Source: Mesorhizobium sp. 65-26 (GTDB lineage: Bacteria > Pseudomonadota > Alphaproteobacteria > Rhizobiales > Rhizobiaceae). Taken from it: a stretch of 64,000 bases of DNA. The stretch is from positions 181,166 to 245,165 of the forward strand of contig MKVL01000010.1 of NCBI GenBank assembly GCA_001899205.1, written 5' to 3'. Under the pieces are notes generated by a model. The model worked only from the letters and a program-made list of their open reading frames with translations, ran no database searches and had not been told where the DNA came from. Positions 34,103-42,524 of this stretch are shown here, piece by piece. The stretch's first letter is position 1. Each line of letters begins with the position of its first letter. The position numbers were made by a program, and so were the translations under genes.

Positions 34103-35629
34103 ATGAACACGGTCGTTCCGGCACTCGCGCTGAGCGGTGTCAGCAAACACTATGGTCCGGTGGCGGCGCTGCGCGCCGTCGACCTGACCCTGGCGCGGCA
34201 CAGCGTGCTGGGCCTGGTCGGCGAGAACGGTGCCGGCAAGTCGACGCTGATCTCCATCATCAACGGAACCGTCCTCCCGACGGACGGCGAACTCAGGGTC
34301 AACGGCGTCGCCGTCACCCCGGGTTCGCCGGCTGATGCCGCGCGCGCCGGCATCGCCACCGTGTTCCAGGAGCAGGGACTGATCTCCAATCTGCACGTCT
34401 TCGAGAACATGCTGCTCGGCCGCGAGGCGGGCTTCTCGCGCGCCGGCATACTCGGCCGCTCGGCCATGGTCGGGCTCGCCCGCGACGTGCTGTCCGAACT
34501 CGGCATTGCCATCGACCCGCTGGCGGTGACGGGCGAGCTTGCTTTCGGCGAACGCCAGCTGGTCGAGATCGCCAAGGCCTTCGCTCTTGGCCGCATCTAT
34601 CCGGTGGAGCCGATCGTGCTGCTCGACGAGCCGACCAGCGCGCTGTCGGACAAGGAAACGCAGATCCTGTTCAACTCCATCCGCCGTTGGCGCGAGAAGG
34701 CCTCGATCATCCTGGTCTCGCACCGGCTGTCCGACGTCTTCGCCGTCTGCGACCACGTCACCGCGCTCAAGGACGGCACGGTCAATGGCCACTGGGCGGT
34801 GGCCGACGCCACGCCTGACATGCTGCACGAGGCGATCGTCGGCCGGCCGCGCTCCGCCGGCTACTACAAGGAGGCCGAGCAGCGCGAGGATCTGGGCGAA
34901 GTACTGCTCGACATCCGCTCGGTCTCGGTGCCGGGGCAGTTGCGCGAGGTGTCGCTGTCGGTACGGGCGGGCGAGATCGTCGGCATCGCAGGCGTGCTGG
35001 GGTCCGGCAAGACGGTGCTCGCCAACGCCATAACCGGCGCGGTGCGGCCGGCGAGCGGCGAGATCCGCGTCGGCGGCAAGGCGCTGAAGCCGGGCTCGCG
35101 CGCCGATGCGCTGGCCGCCGATGTCGGCTTCGTGCCGGCCGAGCGCAACATAGCCGGGGTCATCGGCATGCATTCCATAGAATGGAACATGACGCTGCCG
35201 TCGATACGCTCGTTCCGCGTGGCCGGGCTGCCGTTCCTTTCCGGCAGCCGGCAGGCCAGCGTCACCGATGGCTGGATCGCGCGGCTGCGCGTGCGCACCC
35301 CCGGCCGTGCCGTGCAGATCCGCAACCTTTCAGGCGGCAACGCGCAGAAGGTGGTGTTCGCCAAGTGGCTGGCACGCGGCATCAAGGTGTTCGTGCTCGA
35401 CGACCCGGGCCGCGGCCTCGATGTCGGGGCCAAGGAGGAGATCTACGTGCTGCTGCGCGACCTTGCCCGGCAGGGCGTCGCCATCGTGCTGGTCTCCGAC
35501 AACCTGCCCGAGATCATCGGCCTGTCCAACCGCATCATCACGCTGAGGTCGGGCGCGATCTCGGCCGAGATCAACGCGCCGGCCAACGACAAGCCGGCCG
35601 AGACGGCCGTCGTGCCGCATATGGTTTGA
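34103..35629 (+). CDS. Sugar ABC transporter ATPase (RbsA type, two cassettes)
   Basis: A 508-residue protein with two ABC cassettes. The first has Walker A GENGAGKS (about residues 41-48) and Walker B IVLLDEPTSAL; its signature region reads ELAFGERQLVEIAKA rather than canonical LSGGQ. The second has a degenerate Walker A (GVLGSGKT), the signature LSGGNAQKVVFAKWLA and VFVLDDPGRGLDVGAKEE. Asymmetric cassettes are usual for RbsA/AraG proteins. It energises the CUT2 importer with the flanking binding protein and permease. Confidence 0.94.
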   Translation: MNTVVPALALSGVSKHYGPVAALRAVDLTLARHSVLGLVGENGAGKSTLISIINGTVLPTDGELRVNGVAVTPGSPADAARAGIATVFQEQGLISNLHVFENMLLGREAGFSRAGILGRSAMVGLARDVLSELGIAIDPLAVTGELAFGERQLVEIAKAFALGRIYPVEPIVLLDEPTSALSDKETQILFNSIRRWREKASIILVSHRLSDVFAVCDHVTALKDGTVNGHWAVADATPDMLHEAIVGRPRSAGYYKEAEQREDLGEVLLDIRSVSVPGQLREVSLSVRAGEIVGIAGVLGSGKTVLANAITGAVRPASGEIRVGGKALKPGSRADALAADVGFVPAERNIAGVIGMHSIEWNMTLPSIRSFRVAGLPFLSGSRQASVTDGWIARLRVRTPGRAVQIRNLSGGNAQKVVFAKWLARGIKVFVLDDPGRGLDVGAKEEIYVLLRDLARQGVAIVLVSDNLPEIIGLSNRIITLRSGAISAEINAPANDKPAETAVVPHMV

Positions 35630-35634
35630 GGAAG

Positions 35635-36630
35635 ATGGAAGCCAAATTGTCCCAGTCCGCAACCACGGCCATGCCGCCGGCATGGCGCCAGTGGATCGCC
35701 AAGCACGCGATCGCGCTTTATCCGGTGCTGGTCATCCTGGCGCTGGTGGTGTTCTTCGCCGTGCAGAACCCCAACTTCGCCACCTTCGACAATGCCATGA
35801 ACATCGGCCGGCAGTCCTCGGTGCTGCTGCTGGTGGCGCTGGCCGGCACGATGGTGATCATGATCGGCTCGATCGACCTTTCGGTGGGCTCGATCGTCAC
35901 GCTCGCCGGCATCGTCGCCGCGCTCACCATCGATTCCGCCGGGCCGGTCGTGGCGATCCTCGCCGGCATAGGCACCGGCCTCGTCGTCGGGCTGATCAAC
36001 GGCGTGACGCTGATCTCGCTGAAAGTGCCGTCCTTCCTGGTCACGCTCGGCATGCTGTCGATCCTGTCGGGCATCGCAAACATGATCTGCGGCGGCGCCT
36101 CCATCATGTTCATGGACCTCAGCCTGACCAACTTCGTCAACGCCGAGCTCATCCCCGGCCTGCCGACCATCATCCTGGTGGCGCTGCTCAGCGCCGCGGC
36201 GCTCACCTTCATCGCCTTCAAGACTGTGCTGGGTCGCTACCTCTTCGCTATCGGCGGTGGCGAGATCGTTGCCGCCAATTCCGGTGTTCCGGTCAACCGC
36301 TACAAGGTCTACGCCTTCATGCTGTCCGGGGCGCTGTGCGGCCTGGCCGGCGTGCTGCTCACCGCGCAGGTGGGCGCCGGAACGCCGGCGGCGGGTGCCA
36401 ACATGCTGCTTGATTCTATCGCGGCCATCGTCATGGGCGGCACGGCGCTGTCGGGCGGCATCGGCGGGCCGCAGCGCACCATCCTCGGCGTGCTGGTCAT
36501 CGCCATCCTGTCCAACGGCATGGACGTCACCGAGGTCAGCAGCTTCACCCAGGAGATCGTCAAGGGCCTCGTCATCATCCTGGCGGTGGCCTCGACCATC
36601 GACCGCAAGAAATATCCCTTCATCAAGTGA
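35635..36630 (+). CDS. Sugar ABC transporter permease (RbsC type)
   Basis: A 331-residue inner-membrane permease with eight to ten hydrophobic segments and the family stretches GMVIMIGSIDLSVGSIV-like (MIGSIDLSVGSIVTLAG), GVTLISLKVPSFLVTLGMLS and ANSGVPVNRYKVYAFMLSGA. It begins six bases after the ATPase stop, with GAGGAAG as ribosome site. It is the single permease of the CUT2 system and presumably forms a homodimer. Confidence 0.94.
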   Translation: MEAKLSQSATTAMPPAWRQWIAKHAIALYPVLVILALVVFFAVQNPNFATFDNAMNIGRQSSVLLLVALAGTMVIMIGSIDLSVGSIVTLAGIVAALTIDSAGPVVAILAGIGTGLVVGLINGVTLISLKVPSFLVTLGMLSILSGIANMICGGASIMFMDLSLTNFVNAELIPGLPTIILVALLSAAALTFIAFKTVLGRYLFAIGGGEIVAANSGVPVNRYKVYAFMLSGALCGLAGVLLTAQVGAGTPAAGANMLLDSIAAIVMGGTALSGGIGGPQRTILGVLVIAILSNGMDVTEVSSFTQEIVKGLVIILAVASTIDRKKYPFIK

Positions 36631-36673
36631 TCGCCGGGCGAGGTCCCGCGAAGCAGAACCACAAGGAGCAGAC

Positions 36674-37099
36674 ATGAGCGCCAAGCTTGTCCCCGTCGTC
36701 ACCCGCAAGGACCACGAGCATGCCGGCACCGGACAGTCGGGCGGCGCGGTGCGCATTTCCGGCGTGAGCCCTCAGCACACGCCGGCGACCAAGATCTGGT
36801 TCGGCAAGGTCTCCAACAAGCCCGGCTACCGCTCGCTGCCGCATCACCATGGCGACGCCGAGACCGGCGGCTATGTGTTCAAGGGCAAGGGCCGGATCTA
36901 TTTCGGCGAGAACTACGCCGAATATCTCGACATGGACGAGGGCGACTTCGTCTTCGTGCCGCCGCACATGCCGCATGTCGAGGTCAACATGAGCACGACC
37001 GAAGACCTGGTCTGGCTCACAGCGCGCACGCCCGACAACATCGTGGTCAACCTGCCGGATGTCGACGATACCACCCTCGTTGGCTATAGGCGCGCCTGA
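36674..37099 (+). CDS. Cupin-domain protein in the sugar cluster
   Basis: A 141-residue single cupin. Motif 1 is SLPHHHGDAETGGYVFKGKG (His cluster at about residues 56-58 and Glu62) and motif 2 is MDEGDFVFVPPHMPHVEVN, so the metal site looks complete. AAGGAG precedes the ATG. Small cupins in sugar clusters can be isomerases, epimerases or mutarotase-like proteins, but I cannot assign a reaction. It follows the permease by 43 bp and belongs to the same operon. Confidence 0.82.
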   Translation: MSAKLVPVVTRKDHEHAGTGQSGGAVRISGVSPQHTPATKIWFGKVSNKPGYRSLPHHHGDAETGGYVFKGKGRIYFGENYAEYLDMDEGDFVFVPPHMPHVEVNMSTTEDLVWLTARTPDNIVVNLPDVDDTTLVGYRRA

Positions 37100-37128
37100 A
37101 GAAAGAGCCCCGTTCGGGAGGAAGACAC

Positions 37129-37917
37129 ATGACTGATATCCGCCTCTACATGTTCGATACCGGCATCCTCAAATGCAAGTATCACGACATCTACCTGAAC
37201 CAGGGCGGGGATTCCGATTTCGAGATCCCGGTTCCGTTTTATTTCATCACGCATCCCAAGGGGAACGTGATCATCGACGGCGGCACCCCGGTGGAATGCG
37301 CCACCGACGCCAAGGGCCACTGGGGCAAGGTGGCCGAGTTCTTCACTCCGGTGCTGACGCCCGAACAGGGCTGCGTGGCGCAGATCGAGAAGCTCGGCTT
37401 CACGGTCGACAGCGTGAAGAATGTCGTGCTCTCGCACCTGCATCTCGACCATGTCGGCGCCGTCGGCCGCTTCCCCAACGCCACCCATGTCGTGCAGCGC
37501 ATCGAATATGAATACGCCTTCACGCCGGACTGGTTCGCCAACCTCGCCTATGTGCGCAAGGACTTCGACCGGCCGGGCCTGAAATGGCTGATACTCGAGG
37601 ACGCCTGGGGCGATTTCTACGACCTCTATGGCGACGGCTCGATCATCCTGATCCGCTCGCCAGGCCACACGATCGGCCACCAGTCGATCCTGGTGCGCAC
37701 GTCCAGCGGCCAATCGGTGCTGCTGGCGGTCGATGCCGCCGACACGCTCGATCATTGGGAGGAGCGCGCGCTGCCCGGCGCGCTGCATTCGACCATCGAT
37801 TCCGTTCGTTCGGTGAAGAAGCTGCGCGCCGTGCAGGAAAAGACCGGCGCGCTGGTCGTGGCCGGCCATGACGGCCCGCAATGGGCTACGCTGAAGAAGG
37901 CGCCCGATTTCTACTGA
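37129..37917 (+). CDS. Metallo-beta-lactamase-fold lactonase, AttM/AiiA-like
   Basis: A 262-residue MBL-fold hydrolase. The dinuclear zinc motif HLHLDH gives H103, H105, D107 and H108; H180 (SPGHTIGH), Asp in AVDAAD and a late His (VAGHDGPQW) complete the set. The N-terminus MTDIRLYMFDTGILKCKYHD and the IPVPFYFITHPKGNVIIDGG strand resemble AttM/BlcC of Agrobacterium, which opens gamma-butyrolactone and N-acyl-homoserine lactones. In this operon, hydrolysis of a sugar lactone is equally possible. GGGAGGAAG precedes the start. Confidence 0.85.
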   Translation: MTDIRLYMFDTGILKCKYHDIYLNQGGDSDFEIPVPFYFITHPKGNVIIDGGTPVECATDAKGHWGKVAEFFTPVLTPEQGCVAQIEKLGFTVDSVKNVVLSHLHLDHVGAVGRFPNATHVVQRIEYEYAFTPDWFANLAYVRKDFDRPGLKWLILEDAWGDFYDLYGDGSIILIRSPGHTIGHQSILVRTSSGQSVLLAVDAADTLDHWEERALPGALHSTIDSVRSVKKLRAVQEKTGALVVAGHDGPQWATLKKAPDFY

Positions 37918-37964
37918 GACAGGCAGGGCGGGCCGCAAGGCCCCTCCGACAACGAGGACATGAC

Positions 37965-38813
37965 ATGAAGCTTCTGCGTTTCGGCCCGATCGGGCAGGAA
38001 AAGCCCGGCCTGCTCGACGGGCAGGGCACGCTGCGCGATCTTTCCGGCGTGGTCGCCGACATCGCCGGCGAGGTGCTGGGCGATGCCGGGCTGGCGCGGC
38101 TCGCCGCGCTCGACACGTCGACGCTGCCGTCGGTCGAGGGCAATCCGCGCATCGGCGCCTGCGTCGGCGAGGTCGGCAAGATGATCTGCGTCGGGCTGAA
38201 CTATGCCGACCACGCGAAGGAGACCGGCAAGGAGCCGCCGGCCGAGCCGATCCTGTTCATGAAGGCGACGACGGCGCTCTGCGGCCCGAACGACGACATC
38301 GAGATCCCCAGGGGCTCCCTGAAGACGGACTGGGAAGTCGAGCTCGGCGTCGTCATCGGCAAACGCGCCAAATACGTTGCCGAAGCCGATGCGCTTGGCC
38401 ATGTCGCCGGTTACTGTGTGGTCAACGACGTGTCCGAGCGCGCCTTCCAGTCGGAGCGCGGCGGGCAGTGGACCAAGGGCAAGAGCCACGACACGTTCGG
38501 CCCGATCGGTCCGTGGCTGGTGACGCGCGACGAGGTCGCCGACCCGCAGGCGGTGGGCCTGTGGCTGGAGGTGGATGGCGTCAGCCGGCAGAACGGCTCG
38601 ACCCGAACCATGATCTTCGGCGTCGCCCATCTGGTCAGCTACATCAGCCAGTTCATGACGCTGGAACCGGGCGACATCATCGCCACCGGCACGCCGCCCG
38701 GCGTCGGGCTCGGCCAGAAGCCGCCGGTGTTCCTCAAGGTTGGCCAGAGCATGCGGCTCGGCATCCAGGGGCTGGGCATCCAGACACAGCGCACCGTCGC
38801 GGCGCGGGCCTGA
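37965..38813 (+). CDS. Fumarylacetoacetate hydrolase family protein
   Basis: A 282-residue FAH-fold enzyme. The catalytic domain begins at KMICVGLNYADHAKETG and includes the metal ligands in DWEVELGVVIGK (Glu/Glu) and YCVVNDVSERAFQ (Asp), with the end GDIIATGTPPGVGLG. Members cleave or decarboxylate 2,4-diketo acids; one subgroup hydrolyses 2,4-didehydro-3-deoxy-L-rhamnonate or -fuconate. That role fits the neighbouring SDR genes and the lactonase in a non-phosphorylating sugar pathway, but an acylpyruvase function cannot be excluded. Confidence 0.88.
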   Translation: MKLLRFGPIGQEKPGLLDGQGTLRDLSGVVADIAGEVLGDAGLARLAALDTSTLPSVEGNPRIGACVGEVGKMICVGLNYADHAKETGKEPPAEPILFMKATTALCGPNDDIEIPRGSLKTDWEVELGVVIGKRAKYVAEADALGHVAGYCVVNDVSERAFQSERGGQWTKGKSHDTFGPIGPWLVTRDEVADPQAVGLWLEVDGVSRQNGSTRTMIFGVAHLVSYISQFMTLEPGDIIATGTPPGVGLGQKPPVFLKVGQSMRLGIQGLGIQTQRTVAARA

Positions 38814-38891
38814 ACGATAAAGACCACCGCGCCCGGTGGTCCCGGCGAAAAGCACGGACGCGCGGGCGCGCAGAAAGCAGGAAGAATACCC

Positions 38892-39674
38892 ATGGCAAAT
38901 CTGAAGGACCGCGTCGCCATCGTCACCGGCGGCAGCCGGGGGCAGGGCGAGGCGGAAGCGCGGCTCCTGGCCGAGGCTGGCGCGGCCGTCATGGTGTGCG
39001 ACGTGCTGGAGGCGGAAGGCGAGGCGCTGGCCGGAGCGCTGCGGGCGCAAGGCCACGAGGCACGCTTCCTGACGCTCGACGTGTCCAGCGGGGAAAGCTG
39101 GAAGAATGCCATCGAGGCGGTGCGTGGCTGGAAGGGCAGGCTCGACGTGCTGGTCAACAACGCCGGCATCATCAACCGCAAATCGCTCAATGACACGCCG
39201 CTCGAGGCCTGGGAACGGCTGATCGGCATCAACCTCACCGGCACCTTCCTCGGCATCCAGGCGGCGGCGCCGCTGATGCGCGAGAACGGCGGCGGCAGCA
39301 TCGTCAACATCTCGTCCAACAGCGCCTTCTCCGGCCATTACGACCCGGCCTACACGGCCAGCAAATGGGGCGTGCGCGGGCTGACCCGCACGGCGGCGAT
39401 GGAATATGTTTCCTGGGGTATACGGGTGAACAGCGTCTGTCCGGGCCTGATCGTCACCGGTCTCAACGCCAACGCGCCGCATCTGCAGCCGATGATCGGG
39501 CTGACGCCGATGAAGCGCAGTGGCACGCCGGAGGAGGTCGCCAAGCTGGTGTTGTTCCTGGCCGGCGAGGATTCCAGCTTCATCACCGGCGAGGATTTCC
39601 TTATCGACGGCGGCTTCACGTCGGGCGCTGGCTATCGCCGCGTCGCCGTGGAAACCGGGCTCTACGAGAGCTGA
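38892..39674 (+). CDS. Short-chain dehydrogenase, possible 2-keto-3-deoxy sugar-acid 4-dehydrogenase
   Basis: A 260-residue SDR: TGGSRGQG cofactor motif (residues about 13-20), CDVLEAEG (Asp, NAD preference), NNAG, Ser in NISSNSAFSG and YTASKWG with Tyr and Lys, ending ITGEDFLIDGGFTSG. GCAGGAAG lies upstream of the ATG. It is the last gene of the operon and follows the FAH-family gene. If the cluster runs a rhamnose- or fucose-like pathway, this SDR or the divergent one would supply the diketo acid to the FAH enzyme; this is inferred. Confidence 0.92.
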   Translation: MANLKDRVAIVTGGSRGQGEAEARLLAEAGAAVMVCDVLEAEGEALAGALRAQGHEARFLTLDVSSGESWKNAIEAVRGWKGRLDVLVNNAGIINRKSLNDTPLEAWERLIGINLTGTFLGIQAAAPLMRENGGGSIVNISSNSAFSGHYDPAYTASKWGVRGLTRTAAMEYVSWGIRVNSVCPGLIVTGLNANAPHLQPMIGLTPMKRSGTPEEVAKLVLFLAGEDSSFITGEDFLIDGGFTSGAGYRRVAVETGLYES

Positions 39675-39683
39675 GTATCCGTG

Positions 39684-39763
39684 GAAGGCCGTCGGCCTTT
39701 CGACGCTTCCTGAGATCTGTTCCATCCTGATCTTGCTCGGGGCGGGCCGCATGGCCCGCCCCG
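39684..39763 (+). terminator. Tandem hairpins ending the sugar operon
   Basis: AAGGCC-GTC-GGCCTTT at about 39685-39700 is followed by a strong stem CGGGGCGGGCC (39738-39748) and GGCCCGCCCCG (39753-39763) with a 4-base loop. Both lie directly after the last SDR gene. T-tracts are short, so this is terminator-like rather than certain. Confidence 0.6.
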
Positions 39764-39868
39764 ATGCATTTCGGGCGGCGAAGCCGTGGCGCAACCGGAA
39801 GGCAACGCCGATGGATCGCGGGGGTGTGCGTCGCGGCTGCTTGACGTTTGATCAATCGCTGATACGTT

Positions 39869-39897
39869 ATTTGCGAATTTTGTTCGTAAATACGGAA
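39869..39897. promoter_or_regulatory. Candidate operator upstream of the ureohydrolase gene
   Basis: An inverted repeat ATTTGCGAA-N5-TTCGTAAAT (39869-39891) ends a few bases before the start codon. Within it, TTGTTCGTAAATACGGAA (39880-39897) matches 14 of 18 bases of TTGTTCGTTTATAGCGAA (41617-41634) in front of the amino-acid transport operon. Shared sites suggest control of both by the XRE-cupin regulator encoded between them. A TTGACG at 39841-39846 may be the -35 box. Confidence 0.6.
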
Positions 39898-39902
39898 CCG
39901 AC

Positions 39903-40937
39903 ATGACTGAGATCGAAGCCGATACCGTGGACTGGGCCGCCGCGCGCAAGGAGATGGAGCGCTGGTACTGGTGGGGCATCCCCACCTTCTTCCGCGCGCC
40001 CTGGAACGAGGAGCCGGGGGCGGGCGAGATCGCCGTGCTCGGCGTCCCGCACTCGTCGGGCAACGGCTCGACCGAGCGCGACCAGCATCTCGGCCCGCGC
40101 GCCGTGCGCCATGTCTCGGCGCTCTACCGGCGCGGCCATGGCCGCTTCGGCTTCGTGCCCTGGGACGTCTGCAACGTCGTCGACGCCGGCGACGTGCCGC
40201 TGCCGGAAGCGATGGTGAACGACACCAGCGTGCGCCACATCGAGCTCTACGCGAAGCGCTTCGCCGCGGCCGGCACTCGCCTGGTGTCGATCGGCGGCGA
40301 CCATTCGATCACCGGGCCGCTGCTCAAGGCGGTGGCCGGGCCGGGGTCGCCGATGACGGATGGCAAGCCGGTGGCGCTGGTGCATTTCGATTCCCACACC
40401 GACAGCTACCACCATTTGCCGCACTGGCTGGGCAACCGCCGCTCGGCGGCGCACTGGAGCAGCTATACTGCCACAGAGGGCAATGTCGATCCCACGCGCT
40501 CCTCGCAGATCGGCATCCGTCCGAACGTCGGCACGCCGGGTTCGCGCAACACCAGCGAAGAACTGGGCTACCGGGTCATCGGCATGGACGAGATCGAGCG
40601 TGACGGCTGGGAGAAAGTGGCAAGCCAGGTGCGCGCCCGCGTCGGTGACGCGCCGGTCTACATCACTTTCGACCTCGACGTGCTCGACCCGGCCGACGCG
40701 CCGGGCGTGTCCAACATCGAGCCTGGTTATCCCGGCCTCCGGATCGGCGACGCGGTGCGCATCCTGCAGAGCCTGCGCGGCCTCAACATCGTCGGTGGCG
40801 ACATCGTCTGCCTGATGCCGACCAAGGACAGCCCCAACCAGATCACCGCGATGAACGCCATGGTCGTGGCCTTCGAGATGATCTGCCTGATGGCGGATCG
40901 CATGCGGAGCGACAAGCCGGAACACAGGCCGGCGTGA
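39903..40937 (+). CDS. Ureohydrolase (agmatinase/arginase family)
   Basis: A 344-residue binuclear-manganese ureohydrolase that releases urea from a guanidino compound. All metal ligands are visible: H134 (GGDHS), D163, H165 and D167 (HFDSHTD), and D257 and D259 (TFDLDVLDPA). The N-terminal extension (1-40, RWYWWGIPTFFRAPW) is longer than in agmatinase and resembles guanidinoacid or guanidine hydrolases more. The linked flavoenzyme for N-methyl amines and an amino-acid importer suggest a guanidino acid substrate, not arginine itself; unproven. Confidence 0.9.
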   Translation: MTEIEADTVDWAAARKEMERWYWWGIPTFFRAPWNEEPGAGEIAVLGVPHSSGNGSTERDQHLGPRAVRHVSALYRRGHGRFGFVPWDVCNVVDAGDVPLPEAMVNDTSVRHIELYAKRFAAAGTRLVSIGGDHSITGPLLKAVAGPGSPMTDGKPVALVHFDSHTDSYHHLPHWLGNRRSAAHWSSYTATEGNVDPTRSSQIGIRPNVGTPGSRNTSEELGYRVIGMDEIERDGWEKVASQVRARVGDAPVYITFDLDVLDPADAPGVSNIEPGYPGLRIGDAVRILQSLRGLNIVGGDIVCLMPTKDSPNQITAMNAMVVAFEMICLMADRMRSDKPEHRPA

Positions 40938-40972
40938 GGCGCCCCGGCGCCGTGCCTTGCCGCGCGCCGCCG

Positions 40973-41545
40973 TCAACGAGGCGGCGGCGTCAGCACGAAC
41001 AGCGCCTTGGCGGGCTCGGTCGCGGACGCGTTGGCGAAAGTGTGGGCGCGGCGCGGATCGAAGGCGATCGAGTCGCCCGTGCCGAGCTCATGGGTGGTGT
41101 CCTCCACCACGATGCGGATCGCGCCTTCCAGCACGAAGACGAACTCTTCCTCGCAGGCCAGCGTGTAGAGTTTTTCGCCGCCGGTGCCGCCGGGCTCGAT
41201 GTCGGAAAAGATCACCTGCAGCCGCTTCGCCTCGGCCGGCGAGATGAGATAGTCGGAAACCCCGGTGCCGCCGAAGCGGATCGGCGGGCGGTCGTTGGCG
41301 CGCACGACGCCCGAGCGCGCCGGCGTGAACAGGTCGCCCACCGGCAGCGCCAGCACCTCGCAAAGGCGCACCAGCGAGGCGACCGAAGGCGAGGTCTTGT
41401 CGCGCTCGATGTCGCTCAGGAAGCTCTTCGTCAGGTCGGCGGCGCCGGCGACCTCGTCCAGCGTCATGTCGAGATCGCGCCGTCGCGCGCGCAGCAGCCT
41501 GCCGATGTTGGGTGCGGGGCGCCGGCTGGATGGAGAATCTGACAC
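40973..41545 (-). CDS. XRE-family regulator with C-terminal cupin domain
   Basis: A 190-residue regulator: HTH_XRE at about residues 14-68 (IGRLLRARRRDLDMTLDEVA, then LTKSFLSDIERDKTSPSVASL) and a cupin_2 sensor domain at about 110-185 (CEEEFVFVLEGAIRIVVED, GDSIAFDPRRAHTFANAS). Family members (PuuR-like) sense amines or amino acids. The frame extends upstream across the divergent transport gene, but a GTG at 41545 with GGAGG eight bases before it gives the normal length. It sits between the ureohydrolase and transporter operons and probably controls both. Confidence 0.88.
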   Translation of the reverse strand: MSDSPSSRRPAPNIGRLLRARRRDLDMTLDEVAGAADLTKSFLSDIERDKTSPSVASLVRLCEVLALPVGDLFTPARSGVVRANDRPPIRFGGTGVSDYLISPAEAKRLQVIFSDIEPGGTGGEKLYTLACEEEFVFVLEGAIRIVVEDTTHELGTGDSIAFDPRRAHTFANASATEPAKALFVLTPPPR

Positions 41546-41616
41546 GAACGCTACCTCCGATTCGAGCTGTTCCAAAGCACTATGCCACAGCTTTAGCCGG
41601 CAAGGCGCGTTTGAGA

Positions 41617-41634
41617 TTGTTCGTTTATAGCGAA
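41617..41634. promoter_or_regulatory. Candidate operator upstream of the amino-acid transport operon
   Basis: TTGTTCGTTTATAGCGAA, with inner symmetry TTCG/CGAA, lies in the divergent region between the XRE-cupin regulator and the binding-protein gene. It matches 14 of 18 bases of a site at 39880-39897 before the ureohydrolase. TTGACT at 41640-41645 follows and could be a -35 element. Confidence 0.6.
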
Positions 41635-41708
41635 TTATGTTGACTATGTAAGAACTATAGGCAAGCCTGATGGAAGGCCGCCAAGAGCCCGAAACCCAGA
41701 GGTGAACC

Positions 41709-42506
41709 ATGTCCAGAAAACTGATCTGCCTTCTCGCCCTTCTCGTCGCCACGCCCGCCATGGCCGAGGGACCGGGCTTCATCGCCGGCGGCAAGCTGCA
41801 GGCCTGCGTCGACCCGACCTTCCCGCCGATGGAGTTCGTCAAGACGCCGGGCCAGCCGCCGGTCGGCATCGACGTCGATGTCATCAAGGCGCTCGCCGCG
41901 CACTGGAAGGTCGACGCCAACATCACCGCCATGGACTTCAACGGCCTGCTGCCGGGCCTGGAATCCAAGCGCTGCGACATCGTCATCAGCGGCGCGCTCC
42001 TCAAGCCGGAGCGGCTGGAGAAGTTCAGCGGCGTTCCCTACCTGAAGACCGGCGTCGTCATGATCGGCAAGGCCGACGACGGCACTGCCTACAAGAGCTA
42101 CGAGGATTTCTCCGGCAAGGTCGTCGCGGTGCAGAGCGGCACCGCCTACATCGACCTTCTGAACAAGGTGAATGATGACCTCGCCAAGGCCGGCCGCGAC
42201 AAGATCATCCTGCAGACCTATCCCAAGCAGACCGACGCCATCCAGCAGGTGATGGTCGGGCGCGCCATCGGCACGATCAGCCAGGACACCGAATTCGCCT
42301 ATCGCGACCTGCAGCAGCCGGGCGAACTGAAGATCCTCTATTCCGCCGGCGCCGCCGACCAGTACGCGGCCTATTTCCGCAAGGACGCCGCCGATCAGGC
42401 AGCCGTGACCGACGCCGTCAAGGCGCTGATGGCCAACGGCACGATGAAGACCATCGCGGAGCAGTGGAAGCTGCCGCCCTCGACCGTGACGGGCGTCGGC
42501 GAATAG
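41709..42506 (+). CDS. Amino-acid-type ABC substrate-binding protein (family 3)
   Basis: A 265-residue periplasmic protein with a cleavable signal (LICLLALLVATPAMA-EG) and the SBP_bac_3 fold: KLQACVDPTFPPMEFVKTPG, GIDVDVIKAL, CDIVISGALLKPERLEKF and VVAVQSGTAYIDLLNKV. It captures a polar amino acid or similar cationic/zwitterionic compound. It is followed by one permease and an N-methylamine-type flavoenzyme, and is divergent from the XRE-cupin regulator, so import and oxidation are probably coregulated. Confidence 0.93.
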   Translation: MSRKLICLLALLVATPAMAEGPGFIAGGKLQACVDPTFPPMEFVKTPGQPPVGIDVDVIKALAAHWKVDANITAMDFNGLLPGLESKRCDIVISGALLKPERLEKFSGVPYLKTGVVMIGKADDGTAYKSYEDFSGKVVAVQSGTAYIDLLNKVNDDLAKAGRDKIILQTYPKQTDAIQQVMVGRAIGTISQDTEFAYRDLQQPGELKILYSAGAADQYAAYFRKDAADQAAVTDAVKALMANGTMKTIAEQWKLPPSTVTGVGE

Positions 42507-42524
42507 TCAGCGCAAGAGGCCGCG

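Noticed and set aside
32768-35173. An 801-codon open frame on the minus strand
   Set aside because: It is antisense to the binding-protein and ATPase genes, is rich in Arg, His and Asp from reverse-complemented GC-rich codons, and shows no domain. The plus-strand genes have signals, motifs and ribosome sites.
37911-39794. A 627-codon minus-strand open frame
   Set aside because: Antisense to the FAH-family and SDR genes, both of which have complete catalytic motifs; the antisense product is low-complexity and without known domains.
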